Shown: in pieces, positions 46,048-54,306 of the stretch
Layout: every line of letters starts with the position of its first letter
Position numbering within the stretch: position 1 is the stretch's first letter
Position numbers and translations under genes: made by a program
Notes under the pieces: generated by a model
Seen by the model: only the letters and a program-made list of their open reading frames with translations
Told to the model about the DNA's origin: nothing
Databases searched by the model: none
Source: Emiliania huxleyi CCMP1516
Lineage: Eukaryota > Haptophyta > Isochrysidales > Noelaerhabdaceae
Length of the DNA stretch: 64,000 nucleotides
Direction of reading: 5' to 3'
NCBI RefSeq assembly: GCF_000372725.1
Contig: NW_005198966.1
Coordinates: 1,489,507 to 1,553,506 of the forward strand

Positions 46048-48194
46048 TCACACGGTGCGAGTAGATGTCGGCCGATAGCATTCCTGCAACAGGTTCACCG
46101 CAAGCTGGAGGGCGACTTCGCGGCCGGGGCACCTGCGGTCACCCCTGTCGCCGCACGAGTTGAAGCTAAAGAGCTTCGCCTCGGGCCCCCACAGCATCGC
46201 CGCGCGCTCATACGGCTTGAACTCCTTCACGTCGTCGCCCCACATGTTCGGGTCCATGTTTGCGTTCACGTACGAGAGAAGCGTCGGGGTGCCCGCGGGA
46301 AACTCGCGCAGGCCGCCCGCAGTGGGCAGCTTGGTCGGCTCTGCGAGCTTCATTACCGTCTCATAGACGGCGGGGTTGCGCCGCACGTTCTCGAGCACGA
46401 CCAGCCGCAGCTTCTCGCGGTCGTCCCAAGGCATCGCAAAGTCGGCGGGCGGCGAGCGGTCCTCGCTGAGCGGGTTGAGCTCGCCGCCGCCGAGAGCGAA
46501 ATAGGTGACGTGTGAGTTGCCCACGAGGGCGGCGATGATCGTGACCGAGGCGACCTGCCGAATGAACTCGTCCTTGGACGGGCAGTTTGGAAACTCGGTG
46601 TCCACCACGTACTCCCTCAGCGCGGGCGACTCAGCCATCGCCGCGTACATCGCCTTCATGTGTGCAGCGCCCATCTTCATCGGGGCCAGATACTGCAGCA
46701 CCGCGGCTTTGCCCGCCGCCCACGATGCCCATGCCGGGACCGTGTCACCAAAGTCGATCCCGAATAGCACGTAGAAGAGCGCCCGCACGAGAAGCTCCTC
46801 GCGCGCCTCGTTGAGCTTCTTCGTCGCGTAGCCTTTCTTGGGGAGGACATTCTCCGCCCAACCCTCCTCGCGCGACCTCCGAAGAGTCTCTAGGAACGCC
46901 TCTCGGATGCCGACGTCGTCGTAGATGCGCCGCATCACCTGCAGGGAGCCGCTCGCGCCGACTGAGAATCGGTGGAGGGCACGGGTCCGATCTGCGAAAG
47001 CGCGTTGCCGGGTCGTCGAGGCTGCCACGCTTCAGCGCCTCGTCGTTGGCGATGTACTTGGAGAACTGCGCCCGGAATGCGCGGTGGTGGCCGAAGTTCA
47101 TTGGGCACTTCCCATTCGGCTTGGAGAGTGGGAAGATGACGTCATTGTCGCCCATGAAGCAGGAGGTGCGGGCGAAGCTGCAGACCGAGGCTTCGGACCT
47201 GTCCGAGGTGGGCAGGAATCCGTACATCGGCTTCTCTCCGAGGAAGTTGCCTCGGTCCTGCGGTCCGGTGGTGAGCTTCTCCACGTACGCGGCGTCGGCG
47301 ATGCAGACCTGTCGCGCGGCATCACAAGGAGTCGGAGTGGGGGAGGATAGAGACCGCAGGCCATGGTAAGGGGCGATGGCCGATGGCACGCCAGGAAGCA
47401 GGGGGTGCCGCGTTTTGTGGTGGGACAAACCTTGTTGCTCATAAAGAAGCTGTGGCCGCCGTTATAGGCGGGCAGCGTGGCGTACGCTACGCGGGCGTCG
47501 CCGAAGAACTTGGTACCCCACGTCATATAACAAAAGCCTGGGACGTAGGCGCACCTGACGGGGGCACAGTGCGTCAGTGGGGCTGTCGAGGCTCCGAGTA
47601 TGAGAGGCAGTGGTGACGGGGTCCTGGCAGTGGTGTGTGCAGTGGTATGCGCGGTTGGGATGGCGCGTTGCCCAGGGGAGAATGGCAGTGTACCAGCTAA
47701 GGTCACCATGTGGCGCAGCAGTCGCAACTGTTGTACGGTGAGCAGTAGGTCACATCGCCGAAAGGGCGGACGCACGGCACGCCCTTGCAGCAAAGAAGGC
47801 CGGTCCCGGGCCTCTCGGACAGGTACCACGCGCTGAAGCGGGCGTAGTGCGACTGGTGCGGCTCAACGATGCTGCCCCACCAGTCCGCGTCCTCGTTTTT
47901 GCAGCACATCGATGCGCACGAGTAGCGCCACGCACAGCAGCCGGAGTAGAGTCCGTCGTACACGCACTCGTAGGGGACCTTGTACCACGGCGGCGACTCC
48001 CAGTCCACGGGATGCGCACGGAAGGCACCGTAGCCCAACTCAGCCCGGGCGGACTTGCCTGCATCGGCGCTGTCATAGCGGTGCATTGCCAACGGCTCGG
48101 ATGGGGACTGGGATGATGCGCGCGACAGCTCGCGCTGTCGCCGTACGTAGTCCGCGGTCGGTTTTGGTACTTTGGGCGCATACTCTTTGGCCAT
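46048..48194 (-). CDS. Cytochrome P450-like protein with unusual Cys-rich N-terminal exon
   Basis: Exon 1 (48194..47707; MAKEYAPKVPKPTADYVRRQ) encodes ~160 residues rich in Cys and Trp (GCCAWRYSCASMCCKNEDAD, PYNSCDCCATW). Exon 2 (47554..47431) reads CAYVPGFCYMTWGTKFFGDA...GGHSFFMSNK. Exon 3 begins at 47308 (VCIADAAYVEKLTTG). The C-terminal part has an ExxR-type helix (LENVRRNP) and a heme-binding-like FNSCGDRGDRRCPGREVALQ, with Cys as expected axial ligand, so P450 superfamily is likely though spacing F-to-C is longer than usual. Exon 3 to the stop at 46048 is 1261 nt, one base over a codon multiple, and the frame switches near 46990-47000 (SLDDPATRF / DRTRALHRFSVG). So there is either a small unrecognised splice or a one-base indel. 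Confidence 0.65.
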
Positions 48195-48671
48195 CTCACC
48201 CAACAAGGGCGGGGGGCGCTGCGAATCCGGAACGCGCCTCTTTTGCCCCGCGACCGAGTTTCATTTCACACCCAAATAAAAAACAAACCGTGAAGACGAA
48301 ATTCCAAATCCCATCCCCCCCTTGGGTGGGATGTTTTCTTTCTTTCCAAATCGGAGCACAACTTCCTAGCTATTTCCAAGGACGCACGGCGAGAAGCAGT
48401 TTCAGCAGAGCAGGCAGACGCATGACGAGATGACGATGATGAATTGATGATTCAGCTCGTGACACAGGCCGTGAAGTAGCCGCGCCCGCGGGCCGACGCT
48501 CACGCAGCTGCGCGCCAAGCAGGCCGCTCTTGAATAAACCTGGAGTGTAGATTAGAGCGCCCCCCCTCCCGCTCCCCCCCCGGGGGGGGGCAGTGTCGAG
48601 AGCTGCAGATAGAGCTGTAGAGCACTGTAGAGGCTAGAGCGCTGTAGAGCACTGTTGATTCACTGCCTCTG

Positions 48672-48803
48672 CAGCGTGCACCTTGATCCTGTACCGTGTT
48701 TGTTATGACCCCCCCCCAATGAACACACCAGTGAGGGGAGGGCGAGACGATCGAGGGGTCCCGTACCATGCGGAATCGACCCTATCCAGTGCTCAAGTGC
48801 TCA
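48672..48803 (+). repeat. Dispersed repeat R4, copy 1
   Basis: GCAGCGTGCACCT(T/C)GATCC, CCGTGTTTGTTATGACCCCC and CCCTATCCAGTGCTCAAGTG are shared, in order and orientation, with 61200-61334. Confidence 0.9.
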
Positions 48804-49074
48804 AGCACTGTAGAGCTCTACATCCGGCGCGGGGGGGCCTGGCGGGGACACGAAGGCTGCCTGCGTTGTAGAGGGCTAGAGCGATGACATGTAGACCGCG
48901 CTCTACAACGTGAAATCTCTACAACAAACTCTACCTCATAAGGCGACTCGCCGGCCGTATAGGCGTAGCGCGGGTTCGAGGTCAGGAGAGTTGACACTCG
49001 CATCCGGCTCATTAAAAAGCGCCTAAGAGAGGGGTGGGTTTGGATATGAGAGGCAGGGTAACGCCTAACCTGAG

Positions 49075-49380
49075 CCCTGGCTGTCAGGCTGTCAGGTGCT
49101 GTCAGGTGATCTGTCAGGCTGTCAGGCACTGTCAGGCACTGTCAGGTGCCTCTGTCAGACCAGCTGTCAGGTGCTGTCAGTGCTGTCGGGTGCTGCCGGG
49201 TGCTTGTCTGACATCAGAGGGGCTCCGTAGCTGTCGGGTGCTGTCGGAGCTGTCGGGTGTTGCTGTCAGACGCTGTCGGAGCTGTCAGAGCTGTCGGGCT
49301 GCTGCTGCTGTCAGAGACGCCGGTGCTGTCAGGTGCTGTCGGTTGGTGCTGTCGGGGTGCTGTCAGGGCCTGACACACTA
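49075..49380 (+). repeat. CTGTCAGG/CTGTCGGG minisatellite, block 1
   Basis: Irregular tandem array of CTGTCAGGTG, CTGTCAGGCT and CTGTCGGGTG units, about 30 copies of the CTGTC core. Confidence 0.9.
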
Positions 49381-49689
49381 TCAACACTTATGACATTATC
49401 AAGAGGAGACCAGCAGGACTCTACTACACATACTCTAGTCTCTACTCTGCCTAGAAGGGGTCCGCCTGGGGAGCGCAGATGGCGGCGCAGGCGCAGGCGG
49501 CGGCGGCGGCGGCAGCGCGGCACAGACGGCGGCGGCCACCCCCACCCAGACGCCGTAGGCATATGACTGTAGGGCCCCAGAAGGCTAGCTGGTAGCTTCA
49601 TTTGTAGTAGCACAGCCGCCGGTGCTAGAGAGGGGTCCGCAGAGGTGGGGCGGGAGGGACGGAGGGTTGAGAGAGAGACCCATGACCAG

Positions 49690-49805
49690 CCCATGACTCA
49701 TATGTGCATGCACATGTGGATGTGCATGTGCATGCACATGTACATGTGCACATGTGCATGTGCATGGACATGCACATGCGCATGCACCACACTCACATGT
49801 GCATG
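49690..49805 (+). repeat. (CATGCA/CATGTG)n microsatellite
   Basis: Alternating GTGCATGTGCATGCACATG units, like 181-252. Lies between the two CTGTCAGG blocks. Confidence 0.9.
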
Positions 49806-49869
49806 TCTTTGCATGTTTTGTTATACCCTCATGGGGCGCAAGAAAGAGGCTGCACGGCTGTGTACGGTC

Positions 49870-50140
49870 TGTGCTGCTGTCGGGCTGGTCGGGCTGTCGG
49901 GCTGTCAGCGCTGCTGTCAGGCCACTGTGTGCTGTCGGGCTGTCAGGCAGCTGTCAGGCTGTCACGTTAGGGCCTGACAGCGACGGAGCCCCTCTGATGT
50001 CAGACTCTGCTGTCAGGCTGTCCGCAGATACGTGCTGTCAGTCTGTCAGAGAAAGTGCTGTCAACGCTGTCAGGCTGTCGCCTGTCGGGCACTGTCCGGC
50101 GCTGTCCGGGTTTGCTGTCAGGCTGTCAGACGACAGACCA
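49870..50140 (+). repeat. CTGTCAGG/CTGTCGGG minisatellite, block 2
   Basis: Same unit and same orientation as block 1. It contains the inverted copy (49976-50005) of a 30-bp sequence in block 1 (49205-49234; GACATCAGAGGGGCTCCGT). Confidence 0.88.
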
Positions 50141-50557
50141 CGCTGGTGCCACGCAGGGCTCAGCGCCTAACGGCGATCGGTCCGATCGCGGCATATGGCT
50201 AGTACGTGATACTTGAATAAACCTGAGGGTAATGGCGATCATGTAAAGCCCGCAACACATTCACTACGAGAAACAGAGACTGTCCAAGAGCGGAGGACGT
50301 GCGAGCGCGAGGCCCCGGTGCATGCCCCAGTGCCAGTGGCCAGTGCCACTGTGTGCCACAGTGCCAGACCGGAGGAAACGGCACACGAGTCACGACCGCG
50401 AAGGGGAGATACTTTGGACAGTATGCGAATGACTGACAAACTGGTTGACGTAGGAATAGACCGGGCTCCCACGCCTCCGCCCCCGGTTCAGCCTCGATGC
50501 ACAGAGCCATCCATGCACAGACCCATGCCAATGCGATGATCCATACAACTCACGAGC

Positions 50558-50992
50558 TCACGCAGCGCTGTCGTTGTTCGCGTCTCGTGAAATGATGCGC
50601 GGTGTCTGCATATCCTCGTCCTCCGTCACATCGAACTGGACCGAGACGGCCTGCCCAACCTTCAGCGTCACGAAATGGCCCGGTCGGCTTAGCTTGCCCG
50701 CGGGCTTGGCCTTCACGACGCGTCCATCGGAAAGCGTCACCTGCATTGTGGCACCCAGCAGCGCGCTAATCTGGCCGCGGTAGACACCATGCTCCTCGCC
50801 GAGGTTTGAGGACTCGGCATGAGAGAGCCGCTGCGCGGAATCGCGGTCTGACTTCTTCCGCGTGGTCGAGCGCTTGCCTCTCACCTCCAAGCCCCAGCAC
50901 CGCTGAGATAATGAGGACCGTGAAAGCTCGGTGGGTAAGCAGCGCGCCTGGACCGTGCTCAAGCGGCCCAATCTTGCGCAGCGGCGCATCAT
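50558..50992 (-). CDS. IF-1-like (S1/OB fold) protein, probably mitochondrial
   Basis: Starts at ATG 50992..50990 (MMRRCARLGRLSTVQARC), an Arg-rich stretch without acids typical of mitochondrial presequences. About 144 residues. The C-terminal ~75 residues read GVYRGQISALLGATMQVTLS, DGRVVKAKPAGKLSRPGHFV, TLKVGQAVSVQFDV...PRIISRD. This follows the IF-1/S1 OB-fold order (G-x-I...LG...V-x-L-x-DG...aGKL...VG..V.V...RI). Bacterial-type IF-1 assists start-codon selection on the small ribosomal subunit; an organellar role is inferred. The DEDM insertion before PRI is unusual. Confidence 0.6.
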   Translation of the reverse strand: MMRRCARLGRLSTVQARCLPTELSRSSLSQRCWGLEVRGKRSTTRKKSDRDSAQRLSHAESSNLGEEHGVYRGQISALLGATMQVTLSDGRVVKAKPAGKLSRPGHFVTLKVGQAVSVQFDVTEDEDMQTPRIISRDANNDSAA

Positions 50993-51022
50993 CTGCCCGG
51001 GCCACGAGCAATGGCGCAGCAC

Positions 51023-52410
51023 TGGGCTCCGGCTCGCGAGTCCCGCAAGAGAATTCCAGAATTCTTAAGGTAGCTGCAAACCCTTGGCGCACGCATATCT
51101 TGGATGGCCGGCATGGGGCCTGACGCGTCGCCCATGCTTGCCATGTGCGAGTAGATGGTAGAATGCACTAATAGGCACGTCGCGCAAGGTCGGGATCGCA
51201 AGTTATGCCCGCATCAAGCGCCGGTTCAGAGTCGTCCAGAGTCGTGGCACACACGCCGTGGCAGGCCGTGTAGCCACTGAGATGGCCTTATGACGACCCC
51301 ATTTCGACATCGTCCCTAAGGCCTCTGCTCATGAGCTCCATGCGGGAATCACTGGCTCAACCAACTGATCACAAATTCCCACGATATCTCACAAAGCGCC
51401 AAAATTCTTCATCGTGACAGCATAATTTGATGACTTCGATGTTGCAGAGAGAATTTGTGATCAGTTGGTTGAGCCAGTCATTCCCGCATGGAGCTCATGA
51501 GCAGAGGCCTTAGGGACGATGTCGAAATGGGGTCGTCATAAGGCCATCTGAGCAACCGCGCCGTCCGCCGTCCAGCACAATCGCCAGGGTGGCGAGCGCC
51601 GCACACAGCACTGCTCGTGCCGGTCAAGAGAGACGCGCCGGTCACAAGCACATCTAGCGCGTCCTTTGATGCTGTCTGTCGGTCCCGGGTAGCCTCGGGC
51701 GCCAATGGCGAGCTCAGGCGCGACACACAGCGCGGAACGTCGACCGACGCGAAAGTTTCGCGGCAAGAGATTGCAGCTACCTTAAGATACAAGCCTGTCT
51801 CCAGAAAGCGAAGCCCCCTCACAGCAGACTGGCTCGGACGGCAAGAGAAAGCGGGTACAGAACAAGAACACAACGCACTCTCTCACGTTACAAGGGACAT
51901 TCTGCGAGACGCAAGAAAAGAAGGTGCAACATGTGGCGCGCTCTAACCGAAAGGAGCAAAACAAAAACAAACAAACAGGCCCCAAATGACGTGTGAGTGT
52001 TAGAGTTGTTTGGTATTGCTAAAAAGGAGAGAGAAACGAGAGAGAAACGATTCTCCCACTAGCATTAAATCCCTGCCCTGTGTGGTGGCGGCGTGCTGTC
52101 CTCCCATCCCTTGGGGGGTCACTCTCTTTCTTTCTTTCTGGTCGAGGAAGGCGCGCGCCTCCGTCTCGCCGCTGAAGGCCAGTCAGTATACCTACACCAA
52201 CGCAGATGGCCCTCGACGTGCCGACGATGGGGATCTCAGCGCTCGCCGGCGCCAGGCGTGTTCTTGACAGCGCTCGCCGGCGCCAGGCGTGTTCTTTACA
52301 AGGAAAGTTGCAAGGAAAGGGAGAAAAGAAACGGCGGACTTTGTGCGGCTGCCGCGGCGGCGGCCATTTTGCTAGAGGGTTGAGGGTGAGAGATTGAAAG
52401 TAGAGAGTTG
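51023..52410. other. Intergenic with large inverted repeat
   Basis: Holds a 99-bp inverted repeat (51280-51549), the GTGTGAGTGTTAGAGTTG block (51985-52022), an inverted R2 fragment (about 52065-52112) and a 29-bp tandem duplication GCTCGCCGGCGCCAGGCGTG (52239-52297). No gene recognised. Confidence 0.6.
51280..51549. repeat. 99-bp near-perfect inverted repeat with 72-bp loop
   Basis: Left arm 51280-51378 (AGATGGCCTTATGACGACCC ... GATCACAAATTC) and right arm 51451-51549 are reverse complements with one mismatch seen (GGGAATCACTGG against GGGAATGACTGG). The loop 51379-51450 is AT-richer. Confidence 0.95.
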
Positions 52411-54153
52411 ATGAATTCACGCTTTGCTCGACCCGCGTACGTCTGCGGCCTCCCGTCAGCCTCGCGATGCGTCGGTAGCCTCTCGGCGGTGTCGAGGCGG
52501 CCTCCACGCCGACTCATCCACGGCATCTCGTCGGCATCGGGCCACCAGCCGCCTCTCGCAGTGCGAGCGAGCCTCGTGGGTGCGTCGACTGCGCTGGCGA
52601 CGCCGCTCTTTCCTGTGATTGGCTTGAACCAGCTACTTTTCCGCTACGCGAGCCCAGAGCTGCGAGTCGCCCTCACCGGCGGCGCATCTCTGCTGCAATT
52701 CTCGCTCATGACGCTTGTGCCGAATGCCTTTTACTACGCGCCCCTCCTCCTGCCCTTTGCGCTCGGCAACGGCCTCACGGCCACAGCCGCGTATTTGGTT
52801 GTCGAGGCGGGTGCCGGTGGCCCAGCCGCCCTCTCGCGCTGGGCCGCCGGGCCGATCCCCGTCGCGGGCCCGCTCCTCGGGATAATAGTGGCGCTCGCCG
52901 CGCCACTCACCTACCCGAGCGCCTTCTCTGTGGTTTGGCCAGGCGGAGGTGGCGGCGGCATCGGGCTGAGTGACGAGCTATTCGGGCCGGGAAGCCTCTC
53001 CTACCTCGACCTCATCTACAACCGCGTCACACTTCCCTGCCTGGCCACCACGGGCGCCATCAGCGGCGCGCTGCTGCACGTCGGTCTGCAGCCAGTCATC
53101 CTCGGCCGACCAGGGGTGCCGTGGCCGTACCTTGCGGGCGCAGTGCTGGGCGCTGTCGGCGCCTGTCCGTCCTCTGCCCGACGCGTGAACGATCGTCTCT
53201 TCACACTTGGAGGAGGAATAGGCGCCGGCCTGTCCGTCGTCTACTCGACTGGCGTGCGCGTCGACGTGCCGCACGCCCGCGAGGTGCGGCTCGACGAGCT
53301 CCCGCCCTCCGGCTTCTGGTCGTCGTGGTCCGCGCCGGGGGTCACTTGCTACGTCGAGGGGTGGGACTCGCTCTGCTGGCTCGCGGCGCTCGACGAGGAC
53401 GGGAGCGTCGTCTCTGAGCTGAGGCCGACGGCCACCTCGTCGGCTGGCGCGCGGGTGCGTGATGGGGGTGCCCGTGCCGCCGAGGCCGAGTCGCTCCTCG
53501 CCGTGGCGGCGGACCCGCGGCTTCGGTGCCACAGCAGCGAGCGGTCCGCCTACTTCGACGGCCTCGGAGGGGCGCCACTCGAGAGGAAAGCCGTCCTCCG
53601 CCTCGCGCAGTCGCGGCCGGCGGCAGAGCTGCTCCTCACGGATGCGACCGTGCTGCTCGTGGCGGGCCGGGTGCCGCCAGCCGTTGTCCAGGCGGGGCTC
53701 GAGGCTTGCTGCACCACGATCGCGGCGTCGCCCTTTGTGGCCCGCCGTCGCGAGGCGTTCCACCTCGCAAGCTCGTGGGTCGACTCGATGTCGCCCTCCT
53801 CGCCCCGGTGGGACTCGGCGGAGGCGGTCGCCTCGTTGATGGCTGACTTGGCGCTGAGGCGTGCGCAGCTGGGGGAGCTGTGGCGGTTGAGGCGCGGCGA
53901 CGCCGCCGGGCCCGCTTCTGCGGAGGGCCTGGAGGGCCAGCTCAGCGGAGCCGGCATCGACGTGTCTCGCGCGCTGGCGGCACTCGATGAGCTGATGCCC
54001 CGCGCCGCAGCATCCGGCGCGCGCGAGGCGGATTGGCGCGTGCTCGAGGCGCACGCTAGGGCCGAGCAGGCTGCGAGTCGGCGGATGGGAGGTGCCGCGG
54101 CGTTCGCAGCCGCGCTAGCTCTCGGTGGCATGGCGGCGTATGCTAGCCAATGA
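52411..54153 (+). CDS. Multi-pass membrane protein with mitochondrial-type presequence
   Basis: A single exon of 580 residues from ATG 52411. The first ~45 residues are Arg/Ser/Ala-rich without acids (RRPPRRLIHGISSASG), a mitochondrial-type targeting signal. Several hydrophobic helices follow: LATPLFPVIGLNQLLF, FYYAPLLLPFALGNGLTA, AGPLLGIIVALAAPLTYP, LPCLATTGAISGALLHVG, YLAGAVLGAVGACP. After about residue 270 the chain becomes hydrophilic and Ala/Arg-rich, and a final helix GGAAAFAAALALGGMAAYA ends the protein. No family recognised. Probably an inner-membrane protein with a large matrix-side domain (inference). Confidence 0.75.
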   Translation: MNSRFARPAYVCGLPSASRCVGSLSAVSRRPPRRLIHGISSASGHQPPLAVRASLVGASTALATPLFPVIGLNQLLFRYASPELRVALTGGASLLQFSLMTLVPNAFYYAPLLLPFALGNGLTATAAYLVVEAGAGGPAALSRWAAGPIPVAGPLLGIIVALAAPLTYPSAFSVVWPGGGGGGIGLSDELFGPGSLSYLDLIYNRVTLPCLATTGAISGALLHVGLQPVILGRPGVPWPYLAGAVLGAVGACPSSARRVNDRLFTLGGGIGAGLSVVYSTGVRVDVPHAREVRLDELPPSGFWSSWSAPGVTCYVEGWDSLCWLAALDEDGSVVSELRPTATSSAGARVRDGGARAAEAESLLAVAADPRLRCHSSERSAYFDGLGGAPLERKAVLRLAQSRPAAELLLTDATVLLVAGRVPPAVVQAGLEACCTTIAASPFVARRREAFHLASSWVDSMSPSSPRWDSAEAVASLMADLALRRAQLGELWRLRRGDAAGPASAEGLEGQLSGAGIDVSRALAALDELMPRAAASGAREADWRVLEAHARAEQAASRRMGGAAAFAAALALGGMAAYASQ

Positions 54154-54306
54154 ACTCTGGGCCCTGCTACGGCTTTAGTCTGGGCCTCGCGCCGCGGGGG
54201 GAGCGACGCGGCGCCGGGCCGCGTTTACACTGTATGTATGTGTGTGTGTAGCAAGACCCAAGTCGAGGAGAAAAACACACGAGTTCCGCGCGCGCGCCCT
54301 CAGCGC
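54154..54306. other. Convergent 3' intergenic region
   Basis: 153 bp between convergent genes with a short GTATGTGTG tract. Nothing else seen. Confidence 0.6.

Larger units (their letters stand above)
48195..50557. other. Intergenic, satellite-rich
   Basis: Contains GTAGAGCACTGTAGAG-type repeats (48600-48660, 48800-48935), repeat R4 (48672-48803), CTGTCAGG minisatellites (49075-49380; 49870-50140) and a CATGCA microsatellite (49690-49805). GGCGGCGGC-rich sequence lies at 49470-49550. No gene recognised. Confidence 0.6.
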
